From an uncultured Oscillospiraceae bacterium (GTDB lineage: Bacteria; Bacillota; Clostridia; Oscillospirales; Ruminococcaceae), in the NCBI GenBank assembly GCA_910586535.1, contig CAJUHS010000008.1, forward strand, positions 47,143-111,142: a stretch of DNA of 64,000 bases, written 5' to 3'. Each line of letters begins with the position of its first letter. The first letter of the stretch is position 1. Of the stretch, positions 9,745-16,638 are shown piece after piece. The notes under the pieces are model-generated. The model was given only the letters and a program-made list of their open reading frames with translations. It did not search any database and was not told where the DNA came from. A program made the position numbers and the translations under genes.

Positions 9745-10053
9745 AATGAAGTGAACAAGTACCCGCTGTTATCGGATAAAGAGAGTCCTTGGACGGTGCG
9801 AAAGGACGGAGAGACATCGGCGAATACATCACGGAGCTTGTGTCCCGAACTACAGTAGGGATATGCGGTTCACGCCCGTTAAAGCGTTTCGAGTTTTGCA
9901 AACTGTGGCTTTCCGAAAGATTATTGTATCGGAAACATCCCTGTTCTGTCAGCGCATTACGGCGGTAATGGGTGAGGCACAGCTTTGTGAATAAACTGAG
10001 GTGGTAACGCGATAATTCGCCCTCTGACGGTTTTGCCGTTGGAGGGCGTTTTT
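9745..10053 (+). ncRNA. T-box riboswitch, probable tyrosine specifier
   Basis: The leader has T-box hallmarks in order: the 5' region GAACAAGTACC, an AGAGAGTC/GGTGCGAAAGGAC stem I segment, a specifier loop GAACTACAGTAGG and the T-box core GAGGTGGTAACGCG (TGGT at 10002-10005, able to pair with an uncharged tRNA ending in ACCA). A terminator with arms CGCCCTC (10018-10024) and GAGGGCG (10042-10048) plus TTTTT follows. The specifier reads as TAC (Tyr, 9851-9853); a one-base shift would give CTA (Leu). Tyrosine is favoured because tyrS lies downstream, but five unrelated genes come between. Exact 5' end uncertain. Confidence 0.85.
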
Positions 10054-10080
10054 AATTGATAGTTTTGAGGAGGGAGCGTT

Positions 10081-10968
10081 ATTAAAACCGTACCCGCAAA
10101 AACGATACTGCAAAAAAATAAGTCTGCGGACTGGTTCGGCAGCGACTATAATATCAACCTCTATCGGGGCTGCTGCCACGGCTGCATATACTGCGACAGC
10201 CGAAGCGACTGCTACCAAGTCGAGGATTTTGAGACTGTCCGCGCTAAGGAAAACTGTCTGCAAATTCTCCGCGACGAGCTTCGCCGCAAGGTCAGGACAG
10301 GCATTGTGGGTACGGGTGCGATGTGCGACCCTTACAATCCCTTTGAGGAGCAGGAACAGCTTACATGGCACTCTCTGGAACTTCTGGACGCATTTGAGTT
10401 CGGGGTACACGCGCTGACGAAAAGCAGTCTAATTGCACGCGACGCCGATATTTTTTGCAGTATCGCGGAGCATTCCCCAGTGCTGTGTCAGGTCACTGTT
10501 ACGGCTGCCGAGGACAGCTTGTCCGCTCTTGTTGAGCCGAACGTCAGCAGGACTTCCGAGCGGCTTGAAGCTATTGAGGAAATGTCTGAAAGCGGCTTGT
10601 TTACCGGAATTGTGATGACTCCGCTGCTGCCGTTTATTGAGGATACCGAGGAAAACATACTTGGTATTGTCCGCAGGGCAAAGGAGTGCGGCGCAAGGTC
10701 TGTGTACCCAATGTTCGGGCTGACAATGCGGGGCGGTCAGAGGGAGTATTTTTATAAAAAGCTGGAGGAAAACTTTCCGAACAGCGGACTTGCAGAGCGG
10801 TACGCCAAAACCTACGGTGATCGGTACGTGTGCAATTCGCCCCACATAAAAAGGCTGTGGAAAGTTTTTACGGAGGAATGCCAAAAGCTTGGCTTAGCGT
10901 ATGAAATGCGGGACATTACCGCGTCCTATAAGCTGGGGTACGGAGACAGCCAGCTATCGTTTTTTTGA
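10081..10968 (+). CDS. SPL-family radical SAM protein (ATT start)
   Basis: A 4Fe-4S radical SAM enzyme related to spore photoproduct lyase. CCHGCIYC holds the CxxxCxxC cluster motif near residues 33-40. The frame extends well upstream of the first ATG (10306), which would delete the cluster, so the true start is upstream. The frame is open only back to a stop at 10066 and contains no ATG, GTG or TTG before the motif. ATT at 10081, 5 nt after GGAGGGA, gives an N-terminus (IKTVPAKTILQ) like that of relatives. CTG at 10108 is the alternative. It is the first gene after the T-box terminator. Substrate unknown. Confidence 0.85.
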   Translation: MKTVPAKTILQKNKSADWFGSDYNINLYRGCCHGCIYCDSRSDCYQVEDFETVRAKENCLQILRDELRRKVRTGIVGTGAMCDPYNPFEEQEQLTWHSLELLDAFEFGVHALTKSSLIARDADIFCSIAEHSPVLCQVTVTAAEDSLSALVEPNVSRTSERLEAIEEMSESGLFTGIVMTPLLPFIEDTEENILGIVRRAKECGARSVYPMFGLTMRGGQREYFYKKLEENFPNSGLAERYAKTYGDRYVCNSPHIKRLWKVFTEECQKLGLAYEMRDITASYKLGYGDSQLSFF

Positions 10969-10991
10969 ATATTGACATGGAGGAATTTATC

Positions 10992-11510
10992 ATGATATTA
11001 TCGGGTAAAGAAATTGAAAAGCACATCGGCAAAGAAATAATCATTGAACCGTTTTCTCGTGACAGGCTCAATCCAAACAGTTATAATCTCAGTCTTGCGG
11101 ACGAACTTCTGGTGTACGAAAACGATGTCCTTGATATGAAATCTCCTAACCCCACAAGGCGTGTTGTCATACCCGAAAGCGGTCTGACCCTTGAACCGAA
11201 CCGTCTCTACCTTGGCAGGACAAACGAGTACACCGCAACCGATGGCTTTGTCCCCATGCTGGAGGGACGTTCCTCAACGGGCAGGTTAGGACTGTTCATT
11301 CACGTTACGGCGGGCTTCGGGGACGTTGGCTTCAAGGGCTACTGGACGCTTGAAATTTTCTGTATACAGCCCGTAAAAATTTACCCCAACGCCGAAATTT
11401 GTCAGATATATTATCACGATATCCACGGAGATTACGAGGCGTATTCAAGCGGAAAATATCAGAACAATACGGGTATTCAGCCAAGCCTTATGTATAAGGA
11501 TTTTACATGA
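10992..11510 (+). CDS. dcd: dCTP deaminase
   Basis: Deaminates dCTP to dUTP (some members also hydrolyse to dUMP) for thymidylate synthesis. Family motifs: RLNPNSYNLSL near residue 30 and EGRSSTGRLGLFIHVTAGFGDVGFKGYWTLE near 90-120, with the catalytic Arg/Ser/Glu set. The 172-residue length is typical. ATG at 10992 is chosen because GGAGG lies 8 nt before it; an upstream in-frame TTG would overlap the radical SAM stop. It lies 23 nt after that gene. Confidence 0.92.
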   Translation: MILSGKEIEKHIGKEIIIEPFSRDRLNPNSYNLSLADELLVYENDVLDMKSPNPTRRVVIPESGLTLEPNRLYLGRTNEYTATDGFVPMLEGRSSTGRLGLFIHVTAGFGDVGFKGYWTLEIFCIQPVKIYPNAEICQIYYHDIHGDYEAYSSGKYQNNTGIQPSLMYKDFT

Positions 11511-11523
11511 TGGAGGAAATACT

Positions 11524-11898
11524 ATGAAAAAGTGGTACACCGAAGATTACGAGTTCATAATAGAGGTGGTGGACGTTTTCCCCAACGGCAAGACCGAGGG
11601 ACATTGCCGCAACGGGGACGAGGTAGGCGACATATACAAATGCGGCTATGACTGTCCCGTAAATCAGTGCGGGCGGGGATTCTGTTCAAAGAGTATGCTG
11701 CTGCTTTTTCCCATGCTGGAGACTGTCCGCGGAGGCGGAGACCTGCGTATGATAGGGGGGTACTCGCCGAACGGGAACGTCCCCGATTCACCGCTGGTGA
11801 AAGAGTTTGTCTGTCCCGACGGCGTGGTGACTTACCGTCTTGCAGCGAAAAAGACAGGCGGGGAGAATTTTCACACCGGAGGGTTTTATCGTGAGTAA
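11524..11898 (+). CDS. TIGR04076-like small protein
   Basis: Not assigned a function. The 124 residues resemble the small Cys-rich TIGR04076 family: an N-terminal beta segment (YEFIIEVVDVF), a CxxGDEVGD-like turn, Cys residues in KCGYDCPVNQCGRGFC and the LLLFPMLETVRGGGDL segment. The cysteines could bind metal. TGGAGGA lies 9 nt before ATG. The 3' end overlaps the next gene by 8 nt, implying coupled translation. Confidence 0.65.
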   Translation: MKKWYTEDYEFIIEVVDVFPNGKTEGHCRNGDEVGDIYKCGYDCPVNQCGRGFCSKSMLLLFPMLETVRGGGDLRMIGGYSPNGNVPDSPLVKEFVCPDGVVTYRLAAKKTGGENFHTGGFYRE

Positions 11899-12268
11899 GT
11901 TTATCGGTAACGGCGAAAGGGACGGAACGTGCTATCTGGAGTTCCAATTCTGCGAGACCGGCAAACCGCTTAAAGACGGCAAGGTCAGGTGCGAAATATT
12001 AAAGCACTGGAGCGATAATTCCCTCTACATGGATTGGGACGATTTCAACGGGTTTTACAAGCTGTACGGCGACCTGTTCGGCTGCGCGGTTTTTCCAAAC
12101 GGAGAGCGGGGCTGCGACAGCTGCGGCGTAAATTATTACGGCAAAGAGGAGACCGCAAAAATAATTGCGGGAATGTCCGCCCGACCAAACGAAGAGTACG
12201 CCGCATTGATTACGTGGCTGAAAGAAGCGGAACAACGCGGCAGGGGCTTCTACATTTTGGGAGTGTAA
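11891..12268 (+). CDS. hypothetical protein, GTG start
   Basis: The 125-residue protein has no recognised family. It contains CDSCGVNYYGKEE near residue 76 and is rich in aromatic residues. GTG at 11891 is chosen because GGAGGG sits at 11879-11884 and the gene overlaps the preceding stop. It shares the dcd-containing transcript. Both it and its neighbour are small, acidic, Cys-containing proteins and may act together, which is inference. Confidence 0.6.
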   Translation: MSKFIGNGERDGTCYLEFQFCETGKPLKDGKVRCEILKHWSDNSLYMDWDDFNGFYKLYGDLFGCAVFPNGERGCDSCGVNYYGKEETAKIIAGMSARPNEEYAALITWLKEAEQRGRGFYILGV

Positions 12269-12296
12269 ATTCCTGCGTCTGAAAGGAGGTACGGAA

Positions 12297-12548
12297 ATGA
12301 AAACACAAAAAACAAAAAGATCAAAAGCGGTTCGGATAGCTGCCGCAATTATTATCGTCCTGCTTCTTGTGCCGTTTCCTGTCAGATACAAGGACGGGGG
12401 GACGGTCAAGTACAGAGCCGCGCTGTACTGCGTTACAAAGCGGCACGAGCTGGCTGCTCAAGGCGGCTATTATGTGGGGACCGAGATAGAAATTCTTTTC
12501 TTTAAGGTCTACAGTGATGTAGAGTTTATGCCAAAAGACGCAAGATGA
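12297..12548 (+). CDS. small membrane protein
   Basis: An 83-residue protein with a basic N-terminus (KTQKTKRSKAVR), a single membrane helix (about 14-28) and an extracytoplasmic part containing YKDGGTVKYRAALYCVTKRHE. This looks like a small clostridial lipoprotein-like family of unknown function. GAAAGGAGG at 12281-12290 is a strong ribosome site. It is the last gene before the tyrS intergenic region. Confidence 0.65.
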   Translation: MKTQKTKRSKAVRIAAAIIIVLLLVPFPVRYKDGGTVKYRAALYCVTKRHELAAQGGYYVGTEIEILFFKVYSDVEFMPKDAR

Positions 12549-12551
12549 TAA

Positions 12552-12581
12552 AGAAGCAAGAAATTCTTGCCTCTTGCTTCT
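12552..12581. repeat. inverted repeat upstream of tyrS
   Basis: AGAAGCAAGA (12552-12561) and TCTTGCTTCT (12572-12581) are perfect arms around a 10-nt loop. The arm sequence AATTCTTGCTT recurs just downstream. There is no T-run, so it is not a normal terminator. It marks the junction between the small membrane gene and tyrS. Confidence 0.6.
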
Positions 12582-12733
12582 GAAATTCTTGCTTATAATA
12601 GGGAAGGCGGTGATACCCGTGAAAACAAACTGCAAAAACGTTGTTTTCATCGTTTATGATGTAAAATAAATTTGGGAGGACTATTCTATCCTCTACCCTC
12701 TAACAATCTACCATCTAAAAGGAGAAATGAAAA

Positions 12734-13948
12734 ATGACTTTATACGAAGAACTTATCGCCCGCGGACTTATCGCTCAGGTGACCGACGAAAAGGAAATAA
12801 GCGACATGATAAACAACGGCAAGGCAACCTTTTACATCGGCTTTGACCCCACTGCGGACAGCCTTCATGTGGGACACTTTATGGCTCTCTGCCTGATGAA
12901 GCGTCTCCAAATGGCAGGAAACAAGCCGATTGCTCTTTTGGGCGGCGGTACGGGTATGATCGGCGATCCATCTGGAAAATCCGACATGAGAAAAATGCTT
13001 ACCAAGGAGGACATAGAACACAACATTGAATGCTTTAAAAAGCAGATGAGCAGGTTCATAGACTTCTCCGATGGCAAGGCAGTTATGGTGAATAACGCCG
13101 ACTGGCTTCTCGGTCTTAACTATGTGGACGTGCTCCGCGAGGTTGGTGCGTGCTTCTCCGTCAACAAAATGCTGACCTACGAGTGCTACAAGCAGCGCAT
13201 GGAGCGCGGCCTCACGTTCCTTGAATTTAACTACATGATAATGCAGAGCTACGACTTCTATATGCTGTACCAGAAGTACGGCTGCACAATGCAGTTCGGC
13301 GGCGACGATCAGTGGGCGAATATGCTGGGCGGAACGGAGCTTATCCGCAAGAAGCTTGGCAGGGACGCTCACGCTATGACAATTACCCTGCTTCTCAACT
13401 CCGAGGGCAAGAAAATGGGCAAGACGGAAAAGGGCGCGGTTTGGCTTGACCCGGAGAAAACGCCTCCCTATGATTTCTATCAGTACTGGCGCAACGTTGC
13501 GGACGCGGACGTTATGAAATGTATCCGTATGCTGACTTTCCTGCCAATCGAGGAAATCGAAGCTATGAAAGACTGGGAAGGAAGCCAGCTCAACAAGGCT
13601 AAAGAGATACTTGCATACGAGCTGACAAAGCTTGTCCACGGCGAAGAGGAAGCCCAAAAAGCGCAGGAGGGTGCAAAGGCTCTCTTCGGCGGAGGAGGCA
13701 ATACCGAAAATATGCCGAGCACCGAAATACCCGCCGCGGAAATCCCCGGAGAGGGCATAAACATTATGGACTTGCTTGTAAAAACAGGTCTTGCTCCCTC
13801 AAAGAGCGAGGCAAGGAGACTGGTTCAGCAGGGCGGAATTTCCGTTGACGATGTGAAAGTCACCGATCCTAACGCTCCCGTAAAAATTGACGGAGAGGTT
13901 ATTATTAAAAAGGGTAAAAAAGTTTTCCACAAGGCAATAAAAGCATAA
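12734..13948 (+). CDS. tyrS: tyrosyl-tRNA synthetase
   Basis: Class I synthetase that charges tRNA-Tyr. The HIGH-type signature is HVGH at residues 45-48 after GFDPTADSL, and the KMSKS-type motif is KMGKT near residue 230. A C-terminal S4 RNA-binding domain spans about 335-404 (TGLAPSKSEARRLVQQGGI). The 404-residue length is normal. AAAAGGAG precedes ATG. No T-box lies directly in front of it; the only T-box in the window is 2.7 kb upstream, across five genes. Confidence 0.95.
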   Translation: MTLYEELIARGLIAQVTDEKEISDMINNGKATFYIGFDPTADSLHVGHFMALCLMKRLQMAGNKPIALLGGGTGMIGDPSGKSDMRKMLTKEDIEHNIECFKKQMSRFIDFSDGKAVMVNNADWLLGLNYVDVLREVGACFSVNKMLTYECYKQRMERGLTFLEFNYMIMQSYDFYMLYQKYGCTMQFGGDDQWANMLGGTELIRKKLGRDAHAMTITLLLNSEGKKMGKTEKGAVWLDPEKTPPYDFYQYWRNVADADVMKCIRMLTFLPIEEIEAMKDWEGSQLNKAKEILAYELTKLVHGEEEAQKAQEGAKALFGGGGNTENMPSTEIPAAEIPGEGINIMDLLVKTGLAPSKSEARRLVQQGGISVDDVKVTDPNAPVKIDGEVIIKKGKKVFHKAIKA

Positions 13949-13994
13949 AAAATTATTGCCTCCTTCCTCTGACGGAGCATAAAATTTTATGGGA

Positions 13995-14032
13995 ACGCAG
14001 CGTGTTTGCAAAAAGACACGCTGCGTTTTTTC
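13995..14032 (+). terminator. intrinsic terminator of tyrS
   Basis: AACGCAGCGTGT and ACACGCTGCGTT are perfect 12-bp arms around a 10-nt loop, followed by a T-run. Confidence 0.92.
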
Positions 14033-14071
14033 TATAAACTATAATTTTTTTAGTAAAATTATATAAAAAAT

Positions 14072-14100
14072 TTGACATTAACAATAAAATATGGTATAAT
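14072..14100 (+). promoter_or_regulatory. consensus sigma-A promoter
   Basis: TTGACA (14072-14077) and TATAAT (14095-14100), both perfect, with a 17-bp spacer. It drives the amidohydrolase gene. Confidence 0.88.
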
Positions 14101-14175
14101 AGCAACATACCGGTTCGTGAAGATTAAAAAACTGTAAATTTTATATTCTATCCTTTGAAAAAGGAGCATTTTATA

Positions 14176-14997
14176 ATGTACATAGACTTTCATACACATG
14201 CCTTTGCGGACGCTATCGCCGAAAAGGCTATATCCAAATTGGAAAACACCCTTATTGAATCAGGTTACGGCGCGGACGTTCCCGCCGCAACGCGGGGAAC
14301 CGTGGGCGAACTGCTTGAAAAGCTTCAGCAATGGGGGATCGATAAGGCGGTCATTCTGCCTATAGCGACAAAGCCATCACAGCAGACGACCATAAACAAC
14401 TGGGCAAAGGACGTTCAGACGGCTTACAGCGGTATTTTGTACTGCTTCGGCTCTGTACACCCCGAAGCGGAGGACGCGTTTTCCGAGCTTGAACGTATAA
14501 AGGCTCTGGGACTTCACGGCGTCAAGCTCCACCCCGATTATCAAGGCTTCTTTGCCGACGGGGAACGGCTTTTCCCGCTGTACCGCAAATGCGCGGAGCT
14601 TGGACTGCCCGTTGTTCTTCACGCGGGACTGGACGCGGCGTCTCTTGACTGTATCCATTGTACGCCTCAGATGAGCGCGGCTGTTCTTGACGCTGTTCCT
14701 GAATTGACTCTTATATTGGCTCATCTGGGCGGAAACGGTATCTGGGACGATGTGGAAAAATATCTTGTCGGCAGAAACGTTTATCTTGACACGGCGTATA
14801 TTGAGGGAAATATTTCCGATCAACAGGCCCTGAGAATATTCAGAGATCACGGCGCGGATAAGATTCTGTTTGCCTCCGACTGCCCGTGGCATCCGTCCTG
14901 CCGCGAAAGGATAATGCTGGAAAGAATGTCTCTTACACACGAGGAACGTGAATTGATATCCCATGTTAACGCGGAAAAGCTTTTAAATATTTGTTAA
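14176..14997 (+). CDS. amidohydrolase-family TIM-barrel enzyme
   Basis: A 273-residue metal-dependent hydrolase of the amidohydrolase_2 type. The first strand carries HxH (DFHTHAF). Further ligand-type residues are in VVLHAG (~153), LILAHLGG (~182) and FASDCPW (~238, Asp). The family includes hydrolases and decarboxylases such as ACMSD; substrate is not predictable here. ATG at 14176 follows AAAAAGGAG. Its own strong promoter lies upstream, and its stop codon falls inside a Rex-like palindrome that belongs to the control region of the next operon. Confidence 0.85.
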   Translation: MYIDFHTHAFADAIAEKAISKLENTLIESGYGADVPAATRGTVGELLEKLQQWGIDKAVILPIATKPSQQTTINNWAKDVQTAYSGILYCFGSVHPEAEDAFSELERIKALGLHGVKLHPDYQGFFADGERLFPLYRKCAELGLPVVLHAGLDAASLDCIHCTPQMSAAVLDAVPELTLILAHLGGNGIWDDVEKYLVGRNVYLDTAYIEGNISDQQALRIFRDHGADKILFASDCPWHPSCRERIMLERMSLTHEERELISHVNAEKLLNIC

Positions 14998-15008
14998 TCA
15001 TTTCACAA
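14991..15008. promoter_or_regulatory. candidate Rex operator
   Basis: TTGTTAATCATTTCACAA fits the Rex consensus TTGTKAA-N4-TTNACAA exactly. Rex is encoded in this window at 57723. The site overlaps the stop of the amidohydrolase gene and lies 110 bp upstream of the pilC promoter, so direct action on that promoter is unproven. Confidence 0.5.
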
Positions 15009-15029
15009 CACTTTTTTGCCCGTGTTTGG

Positions 15030-15081
15030 ACATTTTCATTAATACGGCATATTGGATAATGTGATTTTTTTGTGAAAATGT
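15030..15081. promoter_or_regulatory. inverted repeat upstream of pilus promoter
   Basis: ACATTTTCA (15030-15038) and TGAAAATGT (15073-15081) are perfect 9-bp arms 34 bp apart. A second palindrome, TGTTAAAAATAACA (15102-15115), ends 2 bp before the -35 box. Both could be regulator sites. Confidence 0.5.
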
Positions 15082-15117
15082 GCAGATATTCTTTGCGGAT
15101 TTGTTAAAAATAACATA

Positions 15118-15146
15118 TTGCCAAATTTATAATAAAATGTTATAAT
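15118..15146 (+). promoter_or_regulatory. sigma-A promoter of the pilus operon
   Basis: TTGCCA (15118-15123), a 17-bp spacer and TATAAT (15141-15146). The start of transcription would fall near 15153, leaving a ~170-nt leader before pilC. Confidence 0.75.
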
Positions 15147-15196
15147 ATTTAAAGTATCGTGGGTATTTTTTGTGCGGACTTTTCTTAAACGTTTTC

Positions 15197-15290
15197 CTTT
15201 TGGGCGGTAACCGAGGTCTTTTCGGCAAAAGCTATTCCGGAAGACCTATGCGGCAGCTGTAAGGACGGCGGCATAAATCTGCCCGAAGAT
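15197..15290 (+). ncRNA. candidate structured leader RNA (three-way junction)
   Basis: The pilC leader can fold into a closed three-way junction. P1 is GGGC (15202-15205) with GCCC (15281-15284). P2 is AGGTCTT (15214-15220) with AAGACCT (15241-15247), 7 bp. P3 is TATGC (15247-15251) with GCATA (15271-15275), topped by GCTGT/ACGGC around a 4-nt loop. It ends about 20 nt before the GGAGG site of pilC. It lacks the conserved blocks of c-di-GMP-I and -II riboswitches that I would recognise. Class and ligand unknown. Confidence 0.5.
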
Positions 15291-15323
15291 AATTCTATCC
15301 ATATCGGAGGTGTCAACCAATTT

Positions 15324-16517
15324 ATGAAGACATTTGTCTATACGGCTACAGACGTTCAGGGCAATACAGTCAAAAATGCCCGGATGGTCGCTGAAGATGT
15401 AAATGATTTTCTTGAAAAGATCCATGAAAAAGGACTTTTCTGCTCAAGCTACAAGGAAGCAAGCGACAAGGGCGCCAAAACGCTTCATAAGTTTAAAACC
15501 GGCGAGCTGGCCTATAACTGCCGTCAGCTCAGCGCGATGCTTACGTCGGGTCTGACCCTTGTAAGAGCTCTTGATATTCTGTACAAGGAACAGGAAAAGG
15601 ACAATACCAAGCAGCTTTTCAGAGAGGTCTACGAAGAGGTTCAGAAAGGTTCGTCTTTCTCGGACGCATTGAAAATGCAGCAGGGCGCGTTCCCGTCCTT
15701 CATGGTATCCATGATACAGGCGGGCGAATCATCCGGTTCGCTGGACGTTATTATCCGACGCCTTGAGGAATATTACGACAAGCAGAACAAGCTGAACAAT
15801 AAGATCAGGGGTGCGATGATGTATCCTATTATTCTGGCTGTGCTGTGCGTTATTATCGTTATCGCTATGTTTACATTCATCATGCCTACTTTCAAGGAGC
15901 TACTTACAGAAAAGGATATGAAGGGTCTGACAGGCGCGCTGTTTGCGTTTTCCGACAGTCTGACCGGATATTGGTACATATACTTGGGCGTTGTTCTGGC
16001 GCTGGCGTTTATTATCAAATACACGCTGAAAATTCCCGACGTGCGGTATAAATTTGATAAAATGATATGTAAGATGCCGAAGATAGGAAAACTGGTAGTA
16101 AAGGTTTATACGGGACGTTTTGCAAGAACCCTGTCCTCGCTGTACTCGTCAGGTATCCCTATGGTGGAAAGCCTTGAACGTTCGGCGGCAATACTGAACA
16201 ACAGCTTTATAGAAAAGGCGTTCGTTACTGTTGTTGACGAGGTAAAGCAGGGCGAGCAGCTTTCGGTTTCCATACAAAGAACGGGCATATTTGAGTCAAT
16301 GTTCTGCTCGATCATCTATGTCGGCGAAGAAGCAGGCGCGCTGGATACTATCCTTGAAAAATCAGCGTCTTTCTACGAGGACGAATCGGACTCCGCTATA
16401 CAGCGTATCGTAGGAATGATAGAGCCTATTATGATCATAATAATGGGCGCTGCGATTGGCTTCGTTATCGCAGGTATCCTTCCCGCTATCTACAATTCTA
16501 TGGAAAATCTCGGATAG
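15324..16517 (+). CDS. pilC: type IV pilus inner-membrane platform protein PilC
   Basis: A T2SS/T4P F-family platform protein that connects the assembly ATPases to the pilus. The two repeated GspF domains are visible: residues ~65-185 (LAYNCRQLSAMLTSGLTLVRAL...) and ~265-390 (GRFARTLSSLYSSGIPMVESL...). Three membrane segments lie at ~165-190, 215-235 and 365-390. The 397-residue length is typical. GGAGG lies 13 nt before ATG. It is the first gene of the pilus operon and has its own promoter and structured leader. Confidence 0.93.
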   Translation: MKTFVYTATDVQGNTVKNARMVAEDVNDFLEKIHEKGLFCSSYKEASDKGAKTLHKFKTGELAYNCRQLSAMLTSGLTLVRALDILYKEQEKDNTKQLFREVYEEVQKGSSFSDALKMQQGAFPSFMVSMIQAGESSGSLDVIIRRLEEYYDKQNKLNNKIRGAMMYPIILAVLCVIIVIAMFTFIMPTFKELLTEKDMKGLTGALFAFSDSLTGYWYIYLGVVLALAFIIKYTLKIPDVRYKFDKMICKMPKIGKLVVKVYTGRFARTLSSLYSSGIPMVESLERSAAILNNSFIEKAFVTVVDEVKQGEQLSVSIQRTGIFESMFCSIIYVGEEAGALDTILEKSASFYEDESDSAIQRIVGMIEPIMIIIMGAAIGFVIAGILPAIYNSMENLG

Positions 16518-16638
16518 CAGACGTTTTTTACGCTGCGGTTCGTATTCTGTCCGCCAGACGTTGTACGGAGATTACAAAAAACGCAAGAACAGGGATCTGT
16601 TCATTTAAATAATATTAAAAATTTGTGAGGTGACGAGT

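Noticed and set aside
12620..12670. A 16-codon open frame with GTG start before tyrS
   Set aside because: Too short, no family signal, and it lies in a repeat-rich junction; a leader peptide cannot be supported.
15101..15116. TTGTTAAAAATAACAT as a second Rex site
   Set aside because: The half-sites are two bases closer than in the Rex consensus; kept only as a general palindrome.
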